64,000 nucleotides of DNA. It comes from Armillaria gallica. Its lineage: Eukaryota; Basidiomycota; Agaricomycetes; Agaricales; Physalacriaceae. Made by a program: the position numbers and the translations under genes. Below the pieces are notes generated by a model. It was not told the DNA's origin. It saw only the letters and a program-made list of their open reading frames with translations, and made no database searches. The first letter of the stretch is position 1. Every line of letters starts with the position of its first letter. The stretch lies in assembly GCA_037576215.1 (NCBI GenBank), contig JBANDB010000013.1, positions 1,674,001 through 1,738,000 of the forward strand, read 5' to 3'. Positions 55,432 to 64,000 of this stretch are shown in pieces.

Positions 55432-58322
55432 CAGTAACCAACCTCGGGAAGCGAGACATCTATCTCGGCCATGACTGGCTCAAGCGACATAACCCCGTTG
55501 TCAACTGGAAAACGGGGAGTATCATCTTCGGACGCTGTCAGTGCGTCCAAAATTACCTTGAGCTCCCAGACGCCGACGCCGGCGACCGATGGGACGAAGA
55601 ACTGGAGGACGGGGAGACGATCCTCGCGGTTCGGATGGAAGAAGAGTTGATCATCCGAGGGATGCACCATGCCAATGACTTGGCCGCCAAGGCCAACTCC
55701 GAACGACCCAAGCAGACGTTCGAGGAGCTCGTGCCGGAGCAATACCAATCCTACCGCGATTTATTCGCCAAGGAGAGCTTTGACGAACTCCCCGAACGCA
55801 AACCATGGGATCATGCCATAGAACTGATCCCGAACGCGAAGTCTACGCTGGACTGCAAGGTGTACCCCCTGAACCGTAACGAACAGGAGCAACTGGACAA
55901 GTTTCTCGATGAGAACTTAGAAACAGGACGCATCCGTCCCTCCAAATCCCCATTCGCTTCCCCCTTCTTCTTCGTCAAAAAGAAAGACGGCACCCTACGA
56001 CCCGTACAGGACTACCGGAAACTCAACGAAATGACCATCAAAAATCGTTATCCCTTGCCCCTTATTTCCGAACTTATCGACAAGCTCCGCGGCGCGAAAT
56101 ACTTTACCAAGCTGGATGTTCGGTGGGGGTATAATAACGTCCGAATCAGGGAAGGAGACGAGAACAAAGCCGCCTTCCGCACGAATCGGGGACTCTTTGA
56201 ACCCACCGTCATGTTCTTCGGGCTCACCAACTCTCCCGCCACGTTCCAATGGATGATGAACGACATCTTCAGGGATCTGATTGGGGAAGGGAAAGTCACC
56301 ATCTACCTCGACGACATCTTAATCTTCTCCAAGGACTTACCGGAACACCGACGGATCGTGTCACGCGTCCTCCAGCGACTACGCGAGAACAAACTCTTCC
56401 TCAAGGCAGAGAAGTGCGAATTCGAAACCCTCGAAACAGAGTACTTGGGGGTGATCGTCAGCGAGAACTCGGTCAGGATGGACCCAGTCAAAGTCGCCGG
56501 AATCGCGGAATGGCCCGCACCCCGAAAGAAGAAGGAGCTACAGTCGTTCCTCGGTTTCACCAACTTCTATCGGAAGTTCATTAAAATGTACTCCAAGGTC
56601 GTCCGCCCGCTCACCCAACTAACCGGCAAGGCCGAGTGGAAGTGGGGGAGAGAACAGCAAGAGGCATTTGAAGAACTGAAGCGTAGAATGGCGGAGGACG
56701 TAGTCCTAGCCATCCCCAACGACGACGACCCCTTCCGGGTCGAAGCGGATGCAAGCGAAGGGGCGGTGGGCGCGATCCTCAGTCAACGGCAGGAAGGGGT
56801 ATGGCGCCCAGTAGCATTCATGTCCAAATCACTCAGTACGACGGAACGAAACTACGAGATTTACGACAAGGAATTACTGGCGATAATGCTCGCGCTTTCC
56901 GAGTGGCGGCACTACCTCATGGGGGCCAAACACGACATCGAAATCTGGACAGATCACCAAAACCTCCAATACTTCCGTCTGCCCCAGAAACTGAATCGAC
57001 GACAGGCACGTTGGGTCACAGAGTTGGCTGAATACCACTTCCAACTCTTCCATAAACCGGGATCCCAGAACGTGAAAGCCGATCTGCTCTCCCGACGATG
57101 TGATCATGACCAAGGAACGAAGGATAACGATGACATCGTAGTCCTGGAGGCCGCGCACTTCAGAGCACTCATTATGCCCACCTCGACGGAAACTCAGCAA
57201 ACAGTCGAAGAAGCCACCCGACAGGAGGAGCTCTGGGATGAAGGCATCGCGGCCTCCCTAGCCCACGAACGAGGAGTAACCCGCCAGGGAGGACTCCTTC
57301 TCTACGACGGAAGAATCTACGTACCGCGCCATAAGGCGCTACGGGGGGGTATCATCTCGCAGTATCATGACCACATCACCGCTGGACACCCGGGCATCGA
57401 AAAGACGAAGGAATTGGTACTTCGCGACTATTGGTGGCCGAAGATGAAGAAGGACGTTGAGGCATACGTGAGAGGATGCGAAGTATGCCAACGAACGAAG
57501 ACAGACACGCACGCGAGAGCAGCCCCACTCCATCCGAACGAGGTGCCCGTCGGACCATGGACGCACATCTCCGTCGATATGGTCACCGGACTACCCGAGT
57601 CTAACGGCCACGACGCAATGCTCGTAATAGTTGATCGATTCTCGAAAGCGATTATCCCCATCGCCTGTAACACAGAGTTATCGGCCGAAGGATGGGCCCG
57701 ATTACTCCGGGACCACGTCTATGCGCGACACGGGATGCCCCAAGTCGTCATCTCGGACCGAGGTCCTCAATTCGTATCCAGATTCATGAAAGAACTGTAT
57801 CGACTTCTGGACATCATGCCCAACGCCTCCACAGCATTTCACCCACAGACAGACGGACAGACGGAGCGAGTGAACCAAGAGATCATCAAATACCTTCGCA
57901 TCTTCGTCAATTACCGACAGACCGATTGGAGCGACTGGCTGCCAATAGCCGAATTCGCCCATAACAACCGAATCCACAGCGCTACCGGCAAAAGCCCATT
58001 CCTGGTGCTCTACGGCCGCCATCCCCGGGTCATGCCGACCCCTCGACACCCCGTTCCGTCCGCTAACCCAGCGGCGGACGACTTCGCGACGAAAATGTTG
58101 GAAATCCACGCCGAAACGCGAAAGGCCCTTCAAGAGGCGGCTGACAAGATGAAGGCTCAGTACGACAAGGGAAAGCGCGAAGCACGTCCGTACGCAATCG
58201 GGGACCGAGTGTGGCTCGACGCCACGAACCTACATCTACCACGGCCCAAAAGAAGTTGGACGACAAACGTGTCGGCCTGTTCCTCATCCTCGAAAAGGCG
58301 GGCGCAAGCGCGTTTAAGCTGA
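55401..58322 (+). pseudogene. pol: G2 reverse transcriptase, RNase H and integrase
   Basis: 973 codons without a stop. RT: SPFASPFFFVKKKDGTLRPV, GLFEPTVMFFGLTNSPATFQ and YLDDILIFSKD (about 56315). RNase H: FRVEADASEGAVGAILSQRQ, then the conserved KELLA and WTDHQNLQYF. Integrase: zinc-binding HDHITAGHPG...CEVCQRTK (about 57367-57495), catalytic D,D,E in ISVDMVTGLPES, VISDRGPQFVS and HPQTDGQTERVNQE. Every catalytic residue seems intact, as expected of a young element. The end of the frame (SWTTNVSACSSS) is out of phase after a lost A in CCCAAAAGAAG near 58245-58255. Confidence 0.9.
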
Positions 58323-58666
58323 AACTACCGCCGCACTGGAAGATCCATCCGCGTTTCAACGAGAAACTCCTAACCCCATACGTACCACCCGCCTTCCCTA
58401 ATCAGGAAGTCCCGCCACCACCTCCTCCGGAGCTAATCGAGGAGGAGGAGGAATACGAAGTCGAAGAAGTCCTCGATGCTCGACCACGCCAGATCCGTGG
58501 ACGGCGAGGCCAGAAATCGCGAACAACTCACGACTACTTCGTCAAATGGAAGGGTTGGACGCGGGAGCACAATTCGTGGGTGAGAGAGGAAGACATGGCT
58601 CACGCCCAGGAAGCGATCGACGACTTCGAAACTCGGTGCGGAGCGGTACGGGCCAGCAGGCCGTAA
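58211..58666 (+). pseudogene. G2 integrase C-terminus and chromodomain
   Basis: Frame continuing the integrase (KKLDDKRVGLFLILEKAGAS, HWKIHPRFNEKLLTPY) and ending with a chromodomain: EYEVEEVLDARPRQIRG, HDYFVKWKGWTREHNSW and EAIDDFE, TAA/TAG-type stop at 58664. Chromodomains read histone methylation and steer integration to heterochromatin. The position inside another transposon fits such targeting. Confidence 0.85.
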
Positions 58667-59004
58667 TCCAGCCCTATAACGGGGATAGCTATGGGCCCCA
58701 TAGATTACGACCATTACGACGCGCGCTCATGACCTGATGACTTAACAGGCCTGCCAGGACGAGATAAGGACTCGCCCGTACCCCTCCCGCCGCCACCATA
58801 CGAAAAATCCTCGTCTTGTAGCGACAACCAATCGGACAAGACAATGTCGCAGCGCGTATGGAGTTGATGGGACGAAGAGAAATCCCTCGTCTTCAGGGGC
58901 AACAAACCCTTCAGAGACAATGTCGCAGGCTCGGAAGCCTAGATCATTCGGTACGGCGGTGACGTGCGGGGAGCGACCTTACTGGCAGTCGGGACGCCTG
59001 CCCT
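58667..59004. other. G2 3' untranslated region
   Basis: About 340 bp between the pol stop and the polypurine tract, with two copies of AATCCCTCGTCTT/AATCCTCGTCTTG-type sequence, each followed by GACAATGTCGCAG. No coding content is seen. Confidence 0.5.
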
Positions 59005-59018
59005 TAACAGGGGGGTGA
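59005..59018 (+). promoter_or_regulatory. Polypurine tract of G2
   Basis: AACAGGGGGGTGA directly precedes the 3' LTR start at 59019, the usual site for plus-strand priming. Confidence 0.7.
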
Positions 59019-59369
59019 TGTTACGATTTTTCCATTTTCCACCTTATCTTATCTTATCTTATCCGGCACCTCGGCATATCGGCACGATACCCCAAGACTT
59101 CGATAGACTACCCCAAGACTTCCTTACGAAGCCGCAACCCATTAGTTATTATTAGATTCTACAGATCGTATATAAGTAGCACAGCTCGCAGCCACGTACC
59201 CTAGCTTTGAGCTAAGTTTATACACCCCGGACTTTTCTCCCATCGCTTGCCGAGAGTCTAACGGTTACCGTCTCGCTGTGACAGACGCCACGGTTCTATC
59301 GCCCTATCCAAAGTGAGAGGTAGCGCGCGGTAGACGCCTTGTCTGTTATTCCCGAGTCCGGACATAACA
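59019..59369 (+). repeat. 3' LTR of G2
   Basis: 351 bp, read as identical to 50916-51266. It is followed by GCATG (59370-59374). Confidence 0.95.
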
Positions 59370-59374
59370 GCATG

Positions 59375-59800
59375 CCTAACGACATTGTCTTGTGGTAAGC
59401 TATGAGACACTTTATTGTTTTACCGGATGCCGGACCGGTATCAAATTTTGTCGAAGGTCTTTGTCTTTGTCTATTGGTAGGGTCTTTGCCACTGTTTTCT
59501 TTCTCTGCACTTCCACTCCCGACGACCACTACCCATATCATCGCCAAATCATTTCATTTCGCACCCATGCTCATGAAGTCACTGTTTCCTGCTCGTCGAG
59601 ATCACTGGGTCTTTTGGGTGGTTATTATCGTTTGGGCGGAGCGAAAATAGTCCTACCGTCTTCCAGCTGTCAAGATCCAGTTTGCCTGTCCTTCGGTGCA
59701 GTGTGAACATAATCATCTGAGGCTACGAGAGTTGATCCCATACCGAACACACAGCGAACTTTGGCAGACAAGGCATAATTTGGGTGAGATAGTCTAAGCA
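59375..59800. other. Right cargo part of the KDZ-type element
   Basis: Two overlapping open frames (59392-59706, 59402-59650) have hydrophobic runs (VFWVVIIVWAERK) but no known motif. With G2 removed this joins the interval at 50.3-50.9 kb, so both may be parts of one unknown gene interrupted by the retrotransposon. Confidence 0.3.
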
Positions 59801-60019
59801 GACACTTGAGTAAGGCCGGACTTGAGCGAGGCAAGCTTTTAGCATTCGCTTGAGTTGAGACTTGAGTGGGCACACACTCAAGTGCCGTATATAATGGATG
59901 CTCAAGTGCGAGGCCCTACACTCGAGCAGGTATACTCAGGTGCCGGCGCTTAAGTGTAGCCTTGAGCGGAGGTCTGGTCAGGACCAGGAAAACTTAAATA
60001 TACATCATACAGATTTATT
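59800..60019. repeat. Right subterminal repeats and terminal inverted repeat
   Basis: Repeated ACTTGAGT/ACTCAAGT units (GACACTTGAGTAAG, GAGACTTGAGTGGG, CACACTCAAGTGCC, ATGCTCAAGTGC) precede TGGTCAGGACCA and ACTTAAATATAC, the inverted counterpart of the left end. It mirrors 46586-46850. Confidence 0.65.
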
Positions 60020-61002
60020 GCTTTCTTTAGAGAAACGCAGAGATGGAGCTGGCTTATCTAGAGAAACTCGAATTAGTATCATTCCTAACTTATAGGAACA
60101 GTATGCTGTTGGTGTTAGAGACTAAAGTTCGGAACCCTAGCTACGGATTACCCTTTGAAGTCTTCAGGTATGCGAATTTATGACAGGAGGATGACAAACA
60201 AGGTAGTCTTTATATAATACCCTTGCTTGTGTTTTGGACGAGAGGATGTGAATCAAGTTCTTTAACACTTGGTAGCTAGCAAGTTTGGAGAAACTTCACA
60301 AAGTGTTATATCTCTTAAGAATGTAGAGATATTAACTTTAATTTGCATGTATTAGGTGGTATGTGTGGTGTGTGTATCCTCTATGGAGAACTGTCCTTTT
60401 CTATCTACAGGCCATTATCTTTTATACTACAGAACTGTACTTGCTAAGTAAGTGAACTTTTACCTTGGCTTGATAACCGCAGTACATGATTTGTGAGCGT
60501 AGCGAACTATTTGTAACCATAGTTCACTATACCGTGTGCTACTCTACTGTGCATACTTATTAAAAGTTCGCGTAGCCTAATAAAGCTACAGAAGGTTTAC
60601 TAATTTACTTACTACTTACTCAGCCGCAGTTAATGGCTCACTAATCTCTACTATATTTCTAAGCTGTAAAGGTGTATCCATATGGCCTCTTGAGAATCCG
60701 TAGCTATGCATAGCCTACACGTAGTTAAACCGCATGACCGTATGGTTCTGTCCACGTGCAAAGGCCTAGAATAATGATGCGTGTCTAATTTACTGCAGAA
60801 GGATTGGCAATCAATGTGCCTGAAGGCACAATGACTCATAGATATTGGAGTGAAAGTTCGCATGGAGTGGGAGATTTAATACGATTCTACCTGTGCCGGG
60901 CTTGCAACGTTTGGTTTAGTGAAAGGCCACGTAAGGGAGATAGGCAATAAATTGTAAGTGGTGTCCGCGATTTCAGAGCACACAGAGCCTGGAGGCTCAT
61001 CA
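60020..61002 (-). mobile_element. LTR family B, 5'-end portion (split LTR, part 2)
   Basis: Ends CAGAGCCTGGAGGCTCATCA, the reverse complement of the LTR-B start at 32454. Together with 46241-46578 it makes one minus-oriented LTR of about 1.32 kb plus losses. The right flank reads TCTCCCCCTGACTG; on the minus strand this is CAGTCAGGGGGAGA directly before TGATGAG, a plausible polypurine tract, so this is probably the 3' LTR of a minus-strand element whose interior lay to the right. Confidence 0.65.
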
Positions 61003-61299
61003 TCTCCCCCTGACTGTAATTTTTCATTGAATTGCCATCATATTTTCCCACTGCCTGCTTCTTTCCGATATTTTCCGATTGCAACTAGAATTCTGTTGCT
61101 AAGTGCGTGCTTCGCAGTCCAGATTTAGACTGATATGTGCCTGGTCGTTCTTCCAATGATGCGATAGAATCTTGCATTGTTTTTGCTGCAGAGTTCTTGT
61201 GTAGTGCTGGAATGGTTCGCGAACTTTTGGTCTAAGTTCCGTGTTTCAATGCCATTTTTGTCGTCGGTGTCGGTCATGGCTCATGCGTTGTTTTCGAAG

Positions 61300-61307
61300 T
61301 ATAAAAG
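61300..61307 (+). promoter_or_regulatory. TATA box of the eight-exon gene
   Basis: TATAAAAG, 103 bp upstream of the ATG at 61410. The leader between them is pyrimidine-rich. Confidence 0.6.
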
Positions 61308-61409
61308 GTCACGGATTTTTACTTTAAATCTCCACCAGCGCCCACAGTTTCAACTGTCTGCTTACTTTCAGTAGCGTAGTTTTTACTGTACTCTTCCATA
61401 GTTTTTGCT

Positions 61410-63216
61410 ATGTCTGCTTCCCTTCCTCTCTGTCCTCCTTTCGCTGAGGCGTTAGCTACTCTTCGCTATTGCCTTCTTCATCCCGCAGAAAGTTCGGAGG
61501 CAGCCATGCATTCAGATGCATGGGTTTGCTCAGTGTTTGTGTCTTGGAGATGCTTGCATTCTGCCTGGATCTACGGCGAAGAGGGCTTTTTAGAAGATAG
61601 GCAGTGGATGGTGCTGGAGAGCCAGATCTGGGGCTTGTTGGCACAGATCAATCAGGATCTTGTCAATGATTGTTGCGACGAATATAATGATCTCATCGCA
61701 GAGGCTGTAAGTCCCTTCTTTTCTTTCTGAACTTTTTGGACTAATTTCGAACTTTTTCAGCTTAAATGCGGTGTCAATATCGATCCCATCGAAATGGAAA
61801 CTGATTCCGAATCTGAAGAGGCGCCGTCTCCTGCTCAAAGTCCTGAACCTAGGATTGTGACTCCTCCTCCTCCTGAACCATCACCATTCCTGGCACTGTT
61901 GCCTCAAGATCTCATTCCTCCGATGCCACACACGCCGACTCCTGAACCTCAAAGTTTGACTCCTGTCCCACCGCCGCTGAAGAAGTATAAGTTCGGTCCC
62001 AAGAGTATAAATGGTGCACGAACTTTTTAATTCTATTTTTATTTTTAGTTACTAACTTCTTGTAGATGGTCTGGGCTTTGGTTTGAGGTGTAAACAGGTG
62101 GAAGTATGGGTTCCTTGGCTGCCAGTTGGGTTTCATGTGCCTCCGCCTTGGGTTCCTTCTTCTCCCGTTCATATTCCTTCTCCCTCGCCTGCTCCTGACT
62201 CTTCACCTGCTCCTCCAGTTGCCAGTTCTAGTCGCCTTTGCAAGCGAATTTTGTGTAAGCTTTTTATTCCGAACTTTTTAATTTTCCGTTGGCTGACGAA
62301 GTTTTATAGCTTCGGATAAGGAGCAATCCTCTCCTTCCAAGTCCCTTCGTCCAGCTTCACCGTCCCCCCCTCGCTTAACTCGTGAACAAAAGAAAAAGGG
62401 TCGCGCCATTGACAATTGTAAGTCTTGACTTTTTAGTTTGCTCATCTAGTTGTTCTGATTCCAAACTTTTTAGCTGGCTCCAAACTTTGCGGTCATTCTC
62501 GCAAGATTAAAGAGGAGACTGTTACTGTCGTTTGCAAGTGTGGGGGTTTGGGTGAACCAATCCCGAAGAATGCTCGTGCCGTGACCAACGAGGATTTGTG
62601 CCCTATGGGCCTCCTCGTCCCTGATCAGGACTTCAGGGATTACGTTGGCTGCCAAGGCACCTTTTTCAAGAGGGAACTGGCCGGTAAAGTTGGCCACTTT
62701 GTAAGTTCTTTTTATTTTGTTTCCGAGCTTTTCTTCTAACTCTTTGATTTAGATGAATGTACCTTGCGACGCTTGCAGCAAGGCTAACGCCCAGTGCCAT
62801 AGTGTCTGCTCCGGTTCTGCAAAGTGTTTTCGATGCACGATTCACAAGCACGATTGTGTCGTGCAGAATCAATCTTATGTCAACACTTTGGAGCCAGTTT
62901 TCGTGCCCGAAACTCGTAAGTCCTGAACTTTTTAATTTTGAAGTTTTTCTGACTTTATTTTTGCAGCTCTTGTTACCGAAATTTGGCTTTTCCTCCGCCG
63001 CCTTCTTCAAGAAGGGCACCAAATGAACGACTCTGACGGTAACATCCCGTCTCTTTTCTTAGCCAACCATCTCAACAACATCAAGTTGGTTTCCGAACTT
63101 TTGAAAAGGGAGTATTGGAGAGCGAGGAGTTGGCCGACTTGGAGGCTCAAGAGGTGCCTAGTGATGAGGATCCAGATGCAGAAGAGGAGGAGGACGAACT
63201 CCAGGGTGACAAATAA
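61410..63216 (+). CDS. Eight-exon Cys/Pro-rich protein, intact model
   Basis: Exons 61410-61706, 61761-62004, 62066-62254, 62310-62417, 62474-62700, 62753-62915, 62967-63038 and 63086-63216 join into 476 codons without a stop; introns are 47-61 nt, one with the branch site TACTAAC. Residues 1-99 look helical. A Pro-rich stretch (TPPPPEPSPF and repeats) and a basic patch (REQKKKGR) follow. Then CKCGGLG, GRYVGCQGTFFKRELAGK-like sequence and a Cys cluster: CDACSKANAQCHSVC, KCFRCTIHKHDC. The C-terminus is acidic (SDEDPDAEEEEDE). The Cys pattern suggests zinc binding, possibly DNA contact; I do not know the family. The last intron (63039-63085) was chosen to reach the acidic tail and is the weakest. 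Confidence 0.7.
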
Positions 63217-63932
63217 ATTTGTAGTATCTTCACGTAGTTTTACATAGTCCCTTGGACTTTAAACAATCTCTTGTTGTACACTGCACCTTCGGGCATATTA
63301 TTTTTGTTGTTGAATGTACCACACGAAAGTGCAATAAATATTTCATTTTCTGACTTGTATTTTTGTGTGAATTTGAGTGGAGTTTCCTTAATAAGGGTTT
63401 CAAACTCAAAGTTTGTGTCCCCCATTAAAGGTCGTGATGTCATATCCATTTCTGAGTGAGTTTTGTGTGATTTCCGGCCTTGGCGTATTTTTGCCAAGTC
63501 CATTTTTCCCGAAATAGCTTTCTTGATATGTCAGAGACATGGATGCTGTTTTTGTTTGCCGGTGCCTTCGTCATGTTTCCGAGGTATAATGTAGTCATTA
63601 TTTCGTTACTGATATCCTTTTGGACAACTTCTCTTTCACCAGTTATTTTGGTATGGCCTGGATCAAGAAATATTGCGTGTTTTCTCGTTCGAGTAGGGTG
63701 TTAAAATTTCGTGTTTTCTGGTTGGTTTTCTTTCATGAGTTGGCATATTTTTATGTTTGAATGAATGTGTGGTGTACTACGCAGTGTTTCAATGTGTCAC
63801 AACATGGATACCATGTCCCCTCCCCCTGACTTTAATTTTTCAATGGTTTTGGCTGTCGAAAATTCATTCATTGCTCAGGATCAATGATTAGGGATAGGTA
63901 TGATGTCGGGTTGCGAATTTTTGGAGCCGTGG
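63217..63932. other. Downstream interval
   Basis: About 700 bp of AT-rich sequence with no supported gene. TCCCCTCCCCCTGACTTTAA near 63817-63838 repeats the motif found at 61003-61018 next to the split LTR (CTCCCCCTGACTGTAATTTT), so a further copy of that element's edge may lie here. Confidence 0.4.
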
Positions 63933-64000
63933 TGTTACGGCCGGGCTTGGGAATAACAAACAAGGCAACTAGCTGCAGCACTGCTTCTCGCTTTGAGCAG
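63933..64000 (+). mobile_element. Possible LTR start at the window edge
   Basis: TGTTACGGCCGGGC begins like many gypsy LTRs (G2 starts TGTTACG), and CGCTTTGAGCAG at the end recalls the G2 self-primer sequence. Only 68 bp are available, so this is a suggestion. Confidence 0.2.

Larger units (their letters stand above)
50916..59369 (+). mobile_element. Chromovirus G2 (Tf1/sushi-like Ty3/gypsy), recent insertion
   Basis: An 8454-bp LTR retrotransposon with two 351-bp LTRs that I read as identical, a perfect GCATG duplication, a self-priming-type primer site, a polypurine tract and the order gag-PR-RT-RNase H-integrase-chromodomain. GC and CpG content are visibly higher than in the rest of the window, so it has had little time for methylation decay. 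Despite its youth the coding region is broken by frame changes. It inserted into the KDZ-type element. Confidence 0.95.
46586..60019. mobile_element. KDZ-type TIR element, non-autonomous, with nested chromovirus
   Basis: Both ends share imperfect inverted repeats of about 45 bp: AATAAAT, GTATGA, TATATTTAAGT and then TGGTCCTGACCA (46617-46628, and its reverse complement at about 59978-59989). Inside both ends lie many copies of CACTCAAGT/ACTTGAGTG (left about 46633-46800, right about 59800-59960), the kind of subterminal array bound by transposases. The cargo includes the C-terminal part of a KDZ transposase on the minus strand, which names the class. Without the chromovirus and one GCATG copy the element would be about 4.98 kb. 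It lacks a catalytic core, so it would depend on another copy. Confidence 0.65.

Noticed and set aside
55428..58714. Many antisense frames of 60-140 codons over G2 pol
   Set aside because: They are shadows of the GC-rich pol gene on the other strand, with no motifs.
63039..63085. Reading straight through instead of the seventh intron of the eight-exon gene
   Set aside because: Read-through gives a basic tail without the acidic DEDPDAEEEEDE end; the spliced form is preferred but remains uncertain.
1..64000. CRISPR array, tRNA or rRNA genes
   Set aside because: No regularly spaced direct repeats with unique spacers, and no cloverleaf or conserved rRNA segments were noticed.

Overview
The window looks like a repeat-dense chromosomal segment of a basidiomycete fungus, most likely an Agaricomycete. 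Reasons: many 47-61 nt GT-AG introns, a Tf1/sushi-type chromovirus, basidiomycete-type Helitrons, the C-terminal part of a KDZ-class transposase, and F-box/LRR, F-box/nucleotidyltransferase-like, RING and caspase-like genes of kinds common in mushroom genomes. I found no rRNA, tRNA, CRISPR or bacterial feature. The species cannot be named from sequence alone.

Layout. 1-5.36 kb: a decayed Helitron (HUH/Y2 Rep plus PIF1-like helicase) with one surviving 56-nt intron. 5.36-7.05 kb: a solo LTR (family A) with a CCAG target duplication. 7.16-7.75 kb: a 588-bp TA-flanked MITE. About 8.6-9.1 kb: a caspase-like pseudogene. 9.58-19 kb: a second, larger Helitron whose 5' part sits in a 1.06-kb inverted repeat; its Rep-helicase reading frame is nearly continuous and ends in a cysteine-peptidase-like domain. 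19-32.4 kb: host-type genes and fragments, most of them damaged; two models (a RING protein with a SUMO-interacting motif, 28650-29657, and an LRR-like protein, 29771-31153) splice into open frames. 32.45-43.99 kb: an old Ty3/gypsy element whose pol gene is cut twice by family-A LTRs in opposite orientations. 44.19-46.12 kb: a five-exon Cys-rich gene on the minus strand with one stop. 46.24-61.00 kb: an LTR of a related family (B), split by an apparent 13.4-kb TIR element (46586-60019) that carries a truncated KDZ transposase, an intact 433-codon nuclear-type gene and, inside it, a young chromovirus (50916-59369) with identical 351-bp LTRs and a GCATG duplication. 61.41-63.22 kb: an open eight-exon gene with a TATA box.

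Relations. The window is a nested transposon record. The order of insertion can be read from who interrupts whom: gypsy G1, then family-A LTRs; LTR-B, then the KDZ-type element, then the chromovirus. The old elements are CpG-poor and their premature stops are almost all TGA, as expected from decay of methylated CGA codons, while the chromovirus is GC- and CpG-rich. The best candidates for new biology are the self-priming chromovirus with membrane-protein ORFs ahead of gag, the KDZ-type element with its cargo gene, the peptidase-like tail of Helitron 2, and the Cys-rich multi-exon genes flanking the split LTR. All exon models and protein names are made by eye and no homology search was run.
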